Positions 54,001 to 64,000 of a stretch of DNA of 64,000 nucleotides are shown here, one piece after another (position 1 is the first letter of the stretch; the number at the start of each line of letters is the position of its first letter). The DNA is taken from the NCBI RefSeq assembly GCF_008831285.2, contig NC_045142.1, positions 811,001 through 875,000 on the forward strand, written 5' to 3'. The notes under the pieces were generated by a model, which saw only the letters and a program-made list of their open reading frames with translations, ran no database searches and was not told the DNA's origin. The DNA comes from Nymphaea colorata. Lineage: Eukaryota; Streptophyta; Magnoliopsida; Nymphaeales; Nymphaeaceae. The translations under genes were made by a program, and so were the position numbers.

Positions 54001-54560
54001 AAAGAACTTGGCTGTCATGGCTTTCGAAATTATTAGAAGGCGTTGGAAATCGAACGACGAAAATCGGCACAACAATACAAATATATATCGTAACAAGGTC
54101 AAATTGAGTTTACACAAGTAGGAAACATCTGCTGCTGGTGTTTGGAACTTGATTCGTATTGGACAATTATGTGTAATACCGCGAATCTAAATGTGTGTTT
54201 TGCCTTAATCTAATTTTTTATGTTTTTTCATAAATCTTTGTTTTTTTCTTGCCCCTCTTGAGAGTGAGTGAGAAACATTATTCCTAACAAAATCTAATCA
54301 AAACAGGTAAAGCACAAAAGAGAGGAAAAAAAATGGCAAAACTCACTGAAAATGGTTTTAGTGGAGTTGAAAGCAGCACGGCTCTTTGCTTCTTCGCCAA
54401 TGCGACGGCCTGTATCAGGGAAGGCAACGTAGGAGGGAGTTTTCTTGAGGCCCACTTCATTTGGGAGGATCTCGACCCTGCCAGACCGCCACACTCCCAC
54501 ACAGGAGTACGTCGTCCCCAGATCGATGCCGATTGCAAGGCCCGAATCCTTTTGCGCCAT
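51011..54560 (-). CDS. Divergent Hsp70 with long novel C-terminal tail
   Basis: ATP-driven chaperone relative, probably cytosolic or nuclear since no signal or transit peptide is visible. Exon 1 (54560-54347) and exon 2 (53670-51011) join at a phase-1 intron of 676 bp, giving 957 residues against about 650 for a normal Hsp70. The ATPase domain is well kept: [14 protein letters not shown] with Asp13, NIKRLMGRR with Lys74 (equivalent to the catalytic Lys71 of bovine Hsc70), [33 protein letters not shown] and DEAVAYGA. Differences start after it: the linker reads [15 protein letters not shown] instead of LLLLDVTPLSLG, and the loop region of the beta domain is shortened. Helical lid sequence ends near residue 620 ([13 protein letters not shown]). 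The remaining roughly 330 residues contain one likely folded part (about 80 residues ending near [21 protein letters not shown]) and then a Ser/Gly/Asp/Asn-rich, probably disordered part. There is no EEVD end. Confidence 0.9.
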
Positions 54561-55081
54561 TAGCAAATTAATTAGGAACTACTACTGTCACGGAAGGATT
54601 TCAAGCAGCACAAAAATAACAGCGCTATCAACACTGGATGAAGAATTCAGATGATCTTATGGGCAACGAATTATATAGCCCATAGGTTCCATTGTCTATA
54701 TTTACTATTGTCCATGGTCGCCTATCAGTTCGACCATTTTCGGTCAATTAACTTTTTCAAATCCAGTTGTATGGACAGGTGAGAAACAGTTGAGGAGAAA
54801 AAAAAATTAGGGAAAGAGAGAGAGAGTGTTGTGCCCCCCCCCCCCCCCCCCCCCCCCATATTTATGACTTTTTGCATGCCAGAACAACTAGAATGATCCG
54901 ACTCTTTAAATCTGATGGCTAAAAATCCTCAAAACTATGTGCGTTTACATACAAAAGGTCGCAAACTGTTTTGATTTTGAAGCATTACGGCATCGAAGAA
55001 CTTATAAGGCTCCCCGACCGTTTCGATCTGCTATATATGCGTATATTGCTTCTGGTGTTGTGGTAGCTTCCCGGAGGAATA
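54561..55081. promoter_or_regulatory. Divergent promoter region of the two Hsp70 genes
   Basis: 521 bp between the two start codons. For the minus gene, CTATATAAT (reading left from about 54680) is a candidate TATA box. For the plus gene, ACTTATAAGG (about 55001) or CTATATATGCG (about 55030) are candidates. A 24-base C tract lies at 54834-54857 next to a GA-rich tract. I found no good nGAAnnTTCnnGAAn heat-shock element in either orientation, so heat induction is not predicted from the sequence. Confidence 0.55.
54834..54857. repeat. 24-base poly(C) tract
   Basis: An uninterrupted run of C (poly-G on the other strand) between the divergent Hsp70 genes. Its exact length could be a sequencing or assembly artefact. 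Confidence 0.85.
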
Positions 55082-57602
55082 ATGTCCAGCAGAGATGAGC
55101 GTCCGGCTGCCGTCGGAATAGACCTTGGAACGACGTACTCCTGTGTGGGAGTGTGGCAGCGAAATAAAGTTGAAATCATCGCTAACGAACAAGGGAACAG
55201 GACGACTCCCTCCTACGTGTCCTTCACTAAAACAGAGCGCCTTATTGGAGAGGCTGCCAAGGCCAACCTCGTTAGGACCCCCAGCAACACCGTCTTCGGT
55301 GAGTTCCCATGCTTTGATGTGAAATTGTTCCACAGAAGCACGCGCACCTTTGTCACGAAAATTTTAGCCTCCCCAATGTACCAGAATGAGAAGAAACCAG
55401 ATTGTAGAGGTTCGGTGGGAAAACCAGCTGCGGCCTCTCTCTGCCTTTCGTTCATTGGTTTGAACTAGGGAGGTTTCCTCCCGAATAAATTGACTATACA
55501 TCAAGGAAAGGGAAGGGAATCACATTCTCATATCCTGAATTATTACAAGAATCACGCTTATCTTTGTCACGAAAATCTCAGGCTCCTGAATACCTTATTG
55601 ATTTTTTGTGAAGTTCCAGACCCAATTTCAGCCTGTTGTAGTGTCTCGAAACTATTATAAACCTCGGGTTTCTGCATGTATATATGATAGAGTATAACCC
55701 TTTTTGTCTTTCCTTTAATTTCTACTTTGTTGAAAGAAGAAAGACATTTCATCAAGCTCTAACCTGCACTAACTTAAGATATAAGGATAATTTTGTTTCA
55801 AATTTGAAATGGCCGGATTCATGGTGAAGATGATTTGAAGAACATGAAAGAATGGCTTCCTTAAATTTCTATAAATGGAAATGCAAAAGAATGCTCGATT
55901 TAAAAGGTGACGAAATTATTTTGTCTGTTTTTGTTTTGACTACATAATTTGAGGTCCATTGGTTGCAGATGCTAAGCGGCTCATCGGCAGGAAGTTCAGC
56001 GACGAGACCGTGCAAAGCGACATTAGGCTTTGGCCGTTCAAGGTGATCGCAGGGTCAGGTGACAGGCCGGTGATCGTCGTCGAGTACAAGGGTGAGGAGA
56101 AGCGTTTCGTTGCAGAGGAGATCTCGTCAATGGTTCTCAACAAAATGCGTGAGATTGTAGAGGCCTATCTTGGCACCAAGGTTGTTAATGCCGTGGTTAC
56201 GGTCCCTGCCTACTTCAATGACTCTCAGCGTCAGGCCACCAAGGATGCTGGCACCATTGCTGGCCTGAACGTTATGCGCATCATCAACGAGCCCACAGCT
56301 GCCGCCATCGCCTATGGCTTTGATAAGAACGTTGGGAGCAGAGGCAAGAAAAACATTCTCGTTTTCGATCTTGGTGGTGGCACCTTTGATGTATCAATTC
56401 TCACTATGGAAAAGGGAACCTTTGAGGTCAAGGCCACCGGAGGGGACACTCATCTTGGAGGCGAGGACTTCGACAACCGAATGGTGGACTACTTTGTTGA
56501 GCAAATCAAAAGAAAGCACAAGAAGGATATTAGTACCAACCATAAGGCGCTAAGGTCTCTGAGGCTGCACTGTGAGAAAGCCAAGCGTGTTCTCTCTGCC
56601 AACAATGTTTACGAGGCTGTTATAGAGGTCGATGCACTCTATGAAGGAACTGACTTTGCGTCCTCCATATCCCGTGCATGCTTCGAGGATCTCAACATGG
56701 ACCTGTTTAGGAAGTGCCTGATGCCTGTAGAGGACTGCCTGAAAACTGCCAAGATGAACAAGAGTTCCATTGATGAGATCGTCCTGGTTGGTGGGTCGAC
56801 TAGAATACCTAAGGTCCAGCAATTGTTGCAGGAATTCTTTAACAACAAGGAGCTGAGCAGGGACATAAACCCTGACGAGGCTGTTGCCTACGGTGCTGCA
56901 CTCCAAGCGGCCAAGTTGAATGGAGAGGGTACCCGAGAGCTGACAGCCATTACTGTCGTGGACGCCACTCCTCTTTCCCTTGGTATTAATATCAAAGGCG
57001 ATATCATGAGCATTATCGTCCCAAGAGGCACCCCCATTCCAGCCAAGGAAGAGAAGGTATTCACTACGTCTCGTGATGACCAGACAACTGTGACGATCGA
57101 GGTCTATGAGGGTGAGAGAACAAGGACATGCGACAACAACCTGCTCGGAGAATTCGAGCTGTCTGGCATCCCTCCAGCTCCTCGTGGAGTTCCCAAGATC
57201 AATGTGTGCTTTGAAATTGACGTAGATAGCATATTAAATGTCTCCGCAGAGGATGATTGTGCGGGACAAAGCAATGGTATCACCATTACAAATGAGAAGG
57301 GGCGGCTGAGTGAAAGGGAGATCCGAAAGATGGTGCGGGATGCAGAGTGGTACAGGTCAGAGGATGAAAGGTACAGGAAGAAGATCGAAGCAAGAAACAC
57401 ATTGGAGAACTATGCCTATAGGATGAGGAACACCATGAGGAATGAGAGAGCTGACACAAACCTCTCCTATGCAGAAGTAAGAAACATTGAGGACATGATC
57501 CAACATGTCTTATCATGGTTGTTAGATCACGAGGAAGCCGAGGCTAACGAATTTGAAGAAAAGATGAACGAGCTTAGGAGTGTGTGCAGACGAATCACCT
57601 AG
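55082..57602 (+). CDS. HSP70: Hsp70 family chaperone, C-terminally truncated
   Basis: Cytosolic-type Hsp70. Exon 1 (55082-55298) and exon 2 (55969-57602) join at a phase-1 intron of 670 bp, the same codon as in the divergent neighbour and the usual plant Hsp70 position (...NTVF|DAKRLIG). The product is 616 residues. All ATPase motifs are intact: [85 protein letters not shown]. The linker is [15 protein letters not shown], and the beta domain has [18 protein letters not shown]. The lid continues to [10 protein letters not shown] and then stops, about 40 residues short. The Gly/Met/Pro-rich tail and terminal EEVD are missing, so docking to TPR co-chaperones is not expected. The start is the only in-frame ATG before the motif. 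The C-terminal 90 residues are more divergent than the rest. Confidence 0.95.
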
Positions 57603-58500
57603 CTAGCACGAATGTTAACCGTCAGACCGAAGACTTCATTTATTGTGTTCTTGATTTCAGTGTTGTTTATTTGTCTCCCAGAGTTTCGTTGAGATTGTCA
57701 GACTGTTCGTTTTCCCTTGATTGTAAGCGCATCTTGATCGGTACGTCTGCTTGTGGATGAGGGAGTTGTTTCTTATTTTCCGGCAGTGTGGTGTGTGCTC
57801 CGTTCGTGATTTTTTCCATTGGAAAATTTGTAAGGGTTGCTATTATGTCCTTCTGGGTCGAGGGATCCCTTGCTTATAGTTTCTTCAATTTAATAAACAA
57901 TGCAGAGCAAGTGCTCGGATGGCTTCAATGTACCAATGCAGAGCAAGTGCTCGGATGGCTTCAATGTACCCTGCAATGTTGCTCTTGGAAATACATCGTG
58001 ATTATGACAAGTGATCAAGCCCTCCCTTCTAATTTTGAGCTATAGCTTGAATTGATGCTCCATTACTGGGGGGCAAACGTAAGCGTCACAAAATATTCAA
58101 ACCACGTTACCTCCGTTCTTCGATGCAATGCACATGCTAATTGACTGGACATTGGAAGATGTAGCAAAGAAGCATGCTATGCCTGCAAACCTTGAGAACA
58201 GTGTTGTTTATTTCATGTCTAACTTACAAGCTTCCATGGGAAAACGTGCAGTCAAACATGTCCTCGTCGGTTACTCTTCATTAAGGTGCTTCTTTGTGGT
58301 TTGATCCTTTTTCCAGAAGCTTTACATTTCTATGGATGTCAGATTTCTGAAGATGAGCCATTTCAGCCTGTGCCTGCTCATTATGAGGTGGTGAAACGAG
58401 AATACCATAATCCCAACGACCCCGCATGTTTCTGATATTCCGCTGCAAAGCCTGTCGGGGTAAGCCCGCATCTTTTATTAGAAAAAGAATGGATTATGTA
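57603..58500. other. Downstream flank of the plus-strand Hsp70
   Basis: This probably contains the 3'UTR. A 36-bp unit is duplicated exactly in tandem at 57899-57934 and 57935-57970. No other gene is recognised. Confidence 0.5.
57899..57970. repeat. Exact tandem duplication of a 36-bp unit
   Basis: The unit beginning AATGCAGAGCAAGTGCTCGG and ending CAATGTACC is present twice without a mismatch. It contains the palindrome GAGCAAGTGCTC. Confidence 0.95.
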
Positions 58501-59140
58501 CAGAACAAAAACGGAAGAAGGATCACCCTTAGCTGCTCGGTAGGGTGTCCCAACAGACCTCTGTTTCAGCAGAGACGGATTTCAACAAAAGAGTAGAGAT
58601 CAGAGACGCAGGACTACATTGAGTAAGCCAAAATAATTTTCTGCAGCAGAAAAGCGAAGTCTTTCGGGTGGGAGCCGAGGAAGGTCGGGAGAGAGTTCTA
58701 TTGAGGCAGTTTCTCCAGCTCCGGGGTCCAACCAAGAGAGCAACTCCGTCCCTTGAAAAAGGGGTCTTCAGAATAATATCCTCCACCACATGTATCCACC
58801 TGCCTTTCCCATTCAGTTGGAAATGCCAAAAGCCACGTTGAAGAACTCGTTGGAAGAGTGGATGGCCAAATGGACTGAGAATTTTCAAAATGTTGCTTAT
58901 GACCATTGGGAGGGTAGAGTGCCAAACATTAGAAAGCCAACCTTTTCTGAAACTTGTAGCTTTCCATTTGATCACTGTTGCTATCAGATCTTGTGCGGCA
59001 GCTGTGTTCGTATTAAACCTACCACCAATCCACTTGCACAATTGTTTCGTCCACGTTAGGAACATAGACTCAACATTTTGGTTGCCATGACAATGACTAA
59101 GTCAGATTTAGTTGTCTATAATAATCCTTGAGCGAGCTTC
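58450..59140 (-). mobile_element. Probable 3' remnant of a LINE retrotransposon
   Basis: The minus-strand frame 59065-58529 (178 codons from a start-like ATG) contains QLCKWIGG, RKGWLSNVWHSTLPMVISNI and several W/C-rich stretches. These resemble the zf-RVT tail of plant LINE polyproteins. Beyond its stop comes a segment reading TTCTAATAAAAGATGCGGGC, which is like the untranslated ends of such elements. The usual reverse transcriptase core is not present, and no poly-A tail or target duplication was found. The likeness is by eye; a chance frame remains possible. Confidence 0.4.
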
Positions 59141-59148
59141 ATTTAGTG

Positions 59149-61455
59149 TTCGAGGCCTGGAAGGCCATAGAATTTCGTAGAAAGCAAGCAATATCATTGA
59201 ACATTGACCAAGTTATGAAATTTAATTCCGATTGGAGCGAGCGTAAATGTGTTCCTTTTAGAAAATTGATGAGGCGACATTGACGCCCACCAACCATGAG
59301 CGTATACCGTGGCATCGACGCTGCCATGAAAGGGCATCTCGCATCATATAATGTTAAAATTGACTATGGGCCTCATTTGACTTATAGAATTGAGAGTTAA
59401 TTAATATGATGAAGCATCCAAACTCCTTTCGTCATTAAGTGATAATTATTGTCAATACTAAACTCTACGAGCATTAAATTTGAATCTGATTTAAGGTAGA
59501 GCCCGGATGAAATTTATAGTTCTAAAAAAACTGCTGCTGACTTTAGAACCATATATTTAAAAATCAGAAGGGAGGAATGCGACTAATTGAGATCTGTAAA
59601 TTTTAAATAATTTTTTTTTGTAATGAAAGAATCTATGGAATGAAAAAATCCTTGATCAAGGATTTATAATGCGGGAATTTGAGATACCAAAATCTCAGAT
59701 CACCTGATCTGATTTTAGATATATCTGAGGCAATCAAAAGCCCCTTCATTGGCTTGGCCAGCTGGAATTTGTTATGCGAATTAATTAAGATTAATAAATA
59801 AAAGGCGAACAATTGCATCCAAATTAAAGCAAAAAACAGCTCTGCCCCAAAATGAGGTTAAAGGTGGCGCTAGAAAACTGTGAGCGTAAGCTGTCTTGTA
59901 TAAGAACACGAAATGATGTAACGCCAAAGGATAACCACAAATCCTATTGAATAAGCAAGTCTTTGCGCAACGACTATATTTGTTGAAGTTAGTTGCCATG
60001 ATCAAATGACCGAGTCAGGTCTGACCCTTCGTGGACAAATTGTTAAAATATGGAACCTATTCTCATGTGAGAGGAGCTCAAGAGACCCTTTAAAAAATTA
60101 CGACAAAGAAATGTTAACTCAATTTGCAGACTTGTCTCCTTCCACTATGCACTAACGCAAATGCCTTAAGCAGCCAAACCCTCAAACCGGATGCATTACG
60201 CTGTATTAATTTTCATGAATGTCTTGTATGTAGTCCAAACAATCATGATTTGAGTAATTCTTTGTGCTCCAAACAAACATGATTTGAGCAATTTCATTTT
60301 TTCCATCCAAACAAGTTTTATAATTAAATTCTGTGAGTGAACTTCTTACTTGTTTATGTAAGATTTTTTTTTTGTTACCTACAAATAACAAATCTCAATT
60401 TGGTCCGGTTGCCTTGGGAAATGAGATGTAGAGTGTATTTAATAAGAAAAACCAGTTCATATGCTCATAAAATACAAACTTTGCACGTGCAAATAGAGCA
60501 CAAATTCGACATCACATCGCACAAATTCGTGAAGTGTTTGAGGCCTGGCCTCGGAATTTCGTACGAAATCACGCAATGTAAATGTACTTTGACCAAATTA
60601 TGAAATTTGGTTCCAGTTGGGCTTTCTTTCGAAGAACACAAAATAAACTAAAGGAGGTAACTGGTCAGAATGTGTTCTTTGCAGAACTTGTATAAGGTAA
60701 GATAATGACCACCATGAGCACGTAACGTGGGAACGACGCTGCCGTGGGACGGCATCTCGCAGCATATAATGTAGGAATTGTGACTTAATTAAATATAATG
60801 AAGCATGGGAACTCTTTTCATAAAATAATTAATAAGTGATAATTATTGCTAGACCAAGTCAAGGACAATATTAAACTTTACGAATCTTAAATAACTTAAA
60901 TTTGAACCTGTAGGGCCCTGCTGAAATTTATAGTTTTAAGAAGCTGCTGCTGACTTGAGAACCAAATATTTAAAATCTCCAATATTACGCCTCAAAAATC
61001 TATTCCCTGGAGCTTATATTGGAAGGAGAGAATATGACCTGAGATCCCTAAACTTTTAATAAATTTATATGTAATGAGAGAATCTATGGAATGAAAATTT
61101 CAATTCCTTGATAAGTATTTATAATGTTGGATTTTCAGATATCAAAATCACATATTACCTCTGATTTTAGATCTAAGGAAATCAGACGCCCCTTTATTTG
61201 ACCTGGTCTGCTCGACTTTGTCATGCAAAGTAATTAATAAACAAAAGGCGAAGAATTTATATCCAAATTAAAGCCAAAAACAGCTCTACCCAAAACGAGG
61301 TCAAGGGTGACACTTGACAACTGTCTCATTGCAAGCTTTCTTGTATACAAAACAAGAAATGATACAAAGCCAAATCATAAATTTGTGCACCACAAATCCG
61401 ACAAGATAAGGCAAGTCTTTGTGCGACTTTTCTGGACGCTAGTTGCCTCGAAATA
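59149..61455. repeat. Diverged direct duplication, two copies of about 0.9 kb
   Basis: Segment 59149-60000 recurs at 60538-61455. Shared landmarks are GAGGCCTGG...GAATTTCGTA, GACGCTGCC(A/G)TG...GGCATCTCGCA...CATATAATG, GAGAATCTATGGAATGAAA, and TCTGATTTTAGAT. Offsets grow from about 1390 to 1450 bp because of indels. No coding frame is conserved between the copies, so this is probably a repeated element or old segmental duplication. Confidence 0.7.
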
Positions 61456-64000
61456 ACCAAGGTACTTGGGCCAGCCCACCTTACCAATGTCATGTCATAT
61501 TGGATAAAAATGTTCTATCTGCACCCTTTGATGAATTAAGGAAAAGTGTTTGGCCTTTGTTTCATGCGGTACATATCCTGTTTGTTCTGTACATTATTGT
61601 CTGATGTTTTTGTCTTGTGTTGTATCTGCTTTATTTGTCTCCTCTGCCGTTCGTCGCTTGTGGGTCAAGTCCATTCGTCTTGTCCATTGTTTGCAAGCAA
61701 GAACTCCCAGCTTGTCAAAATCTCATGTTCTGGCCAGTATCTGTTCTGTGATATCCTAAAATTCAGAGATATTCATAACATATATATCATATCATAACAA
61801 AGTCTAGTTTACATTCCATAACAAAAACCTGTTGTAACCACTATTAGCTCAGCGAATCGTCATGCAAATGCATAATTGTTGATATCTTACCATGGCAAGA
61901 CTTGTCCCGTAATCTATAACAGAAAATCTGTTTGCATTCCGAAAAGTGTTACATGATTCCATAACGAAAACATAGCTAAATCAGCACATTCCGTTAATTA
62001 ATCTATCTAATACTACAATAGCATTAAAATCATAACCCATTGATAGGCTTACATTAAACCACAAGATCAACATACAAAAGATTTTAAATATTCACGCACA
62101 TGTAGGATTGATACAAACGTTTATAGATCCAAAGGCAACAAGTCTAGGCCCACTACGAGCAAGGCAACAAGACTTGTAAAAACCCTGGTTTTTCTAACGA
62201 GTTTTCAAATCTTGGATTCCCTTCAAGGGGATTGTGCTGTTTCTTTTCTGTTGATTATTCTTTAATTCTTTCCTAATAAAGGTAGGGGCCTACTCTGCAG
62301 CATCCGTTCATCGGAATACTTGGTTTGCATGTTTAAACTAGGTTTTTACTTTTTGAAACCTGGTTTTAGTTTTGATGACAAAAAAAAATTGAGTTTTTAG
62401 GAGTGCTTGAGAAAAGCAAACTCAGTTCAATGTATAAGGCCGTTTGATGGCAATGAAATGCGCAAGAACAGGACATGCTCGTTCCATTTATTAAAATGTG
62501 TATCGAACACTGTTCGCGGAACAGCATGGACAAAGCAGACATTGGGACATGGGTATATATCTTTCCTGTCCCAGTGTCTCTCTCTCTCTCTCATTTCTCA
62601 CCATGAGTCGCTTGCACACTGCTCATCACTGATGCTATGGAGATGAAGTCCATCACTCACCATGAGTCACTGCTCACTGCTCCTCACAATGCTCGAGCGA
62701 CAAAGTCCAACGATTGATCGCCATTTTCACTCTTTCTCCCTCTCTGAGTGCCTAGATTTCTCGCCCATCTCCTGCTGCTCACAGTGATTTAGCAAGCCTG
62801 GCTGCTCTTCACCATCAATGTTCATGCTTCTCCCAATCTCCATCCTCTGAATGAGGGCTTTAGGGTGGAATAGAAGAAATGAAGCATATCCAAGGCAACA
62901 AAAGAGTGGGTGGTAAACATAAGGTTAAATTTGTTTTCCTCCATATTCTTTTCTTTCATGTTCCTTTGAACCGTTTGGAGTCTTCCGGTTGTTTTTCGAT
63001 TGATTTTATATGTTTTTAGGAGCGACTGATTAGCTGATTGTCAATGCAAAAATGCCGCCTCAAGTTGTTTATGGTGTGGGTGCTTTGTCCACCGATTTCC
63101 ATTGAAAACACTATGAGTTTTGCTATTTTGTTAGTTTTTTTTTTCAGTGTCAGTCATTTAACTTACGTTATGTCTCATTTTTGTTTACAGAGGATTCTTT
63201 TAGCTTTAGTTAGTTAGGAACTGACCAGTTTTTCACAAAAGCCAGCAAGATTCTTACTTCAATTTGTACTTCTCCCCCTTCTATTGCCAATCACCATTGT
63301 TATTCTTAAGATATACAAGCATTGGATTTTCAATTGGTAATTTTGTATAAAAGCTACGTTCCATTTTTGCTTGAATGTGCTATTCCAAAATCTGTTCTTG
63401 AACTCATGGACGTCAATTAGGTTTGACACTTGAATACTTGATCTCCATGCAAAGTTAACAAATTTCTTTCTCCCATCAAAATTTTGAGCTTGTTTTCGTT
63501 GGGTTGTAATTTATTACTTGGCTTCCCTACTTCTACAGTTCTCTACTATGCTTGTGCCAATAGATATTTATTTCAGGTGTAATGCTTTAATTGCTTTTTT
63601 TTTTGTTCCTTTTCTTTAATATGCTGCAAATTTGCATTTCATTATTTAAAACAAATAGCTTTTTTTTTTTTTTTTGCCAACAATAGCTGATCATAGGAGA
63701 ATAAGATGGGCTGGACCCATCTATGTTTAATACATATTATTTTCTGGCTTTGCTCAGATGCTTACTATGGAATCAATATTTGTAGATGATCAGAAGACCT
63801 TCAACTAAAGCATGGCTAACCATGGACTGCTAAGCAGCACATGTTAAAAGCTAGAAATTGATAGCAACATTGTTGATTAGGAAATGGTTGACAAAGCACC
63901 TTTTGAAATAAATCTTGAAGTAATGTACCACATAAGACTATTCATGTTTCATGAACTGTTTTTGTATAAATAGCAAAAGTTAATTTTTTATGAGTTAAAG
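61456..64000. other. Intergenic region at the right edge, no gene recognised
   Basis: AT-rich sequence with a CT microsatellite at 62576-62592 and short repeated phrases on CACCATGAGTC (62600-62670). AACCTGGTTTT wording near 62180-62370 matches the repeat at 2130-2400. The open frames (61546-61797, 62407-62646) have no recognisable motifs. Confidence 0.45.

Noticed and set aside
54561-55081. Heat-shock elements between the Hsp70 genes
   Set aside because: Only isolated GAA or TTC triplets with wrong spacing were seen (for example GAAGAATTC).

Overview
This is a window of plant nuclear DNA, almost certainly from a flowering plant. It is AT-rich, genes are sparse, and exons are split by long GT-AG introns. 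Microsatellites and degraded transposons are common. The recognised proteins include a plant-specific one (a Dof zinc-finger factor). I cannot place the species; nothing looks organellar or bacterial.

Seven protein-coding genes can be supported. From left to right they are: (1) cytosolic 60S ribosomal protein L36/eL36 (+, 3783-5500, three coding exons plus a 5'UTR intron); (2) a DHHC-type protein S-acyltransferase (-, 14716-7522, a 12-exon model) with an atypical cysteine-rich domain; (3) head-to-head with it, a 64-residue one-helix protein (+, 14919-18982, two exons) resembling the mitochondrial complex III assembly micropeptide UQCC6/BRAWNIN; (4) a Dof transcription factor (-, 28595-27383, two exons) with a PEAR/OBP2-like N-terminus; (5) a 118-residue single-exon membrane protein (+, 43379-43735) resembling the bacterial DUF2279/YfiM family; (6) and (7) two Hsp70 genes arranged head-to-head (- 54560-51011 and + 55082-57602), 521 bp apart, each with one phase-1 intron at the same codon.

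The Hsp70 pair is the most unusual part. Neither protein ends in the cytosolic EEVD tail. The + copy stops just after the lid helices (616 aa). The - copy has a standard ATPase domain, a changed interdomain linker and substrate-binding domain, and a tail of about 330 residues not known from ordinary Hsp70s (957 aa in total).

The rest is introns and intergenic DNA. It holds a 29-bp perfect inverted repeat around an 80-bp (TA)n tract, several local tandem duplications, a PIF/Harbinger-like element with TAA flanks, a GC-rich TIR element, a probable LINE 3' remnant, and a diverged direct duplication of about 0.9 kb at 59.1-61.5 kb. Between 18983-27382, 28596-42900 and 57603-64000 I recognise no conserved protein-coding gene.
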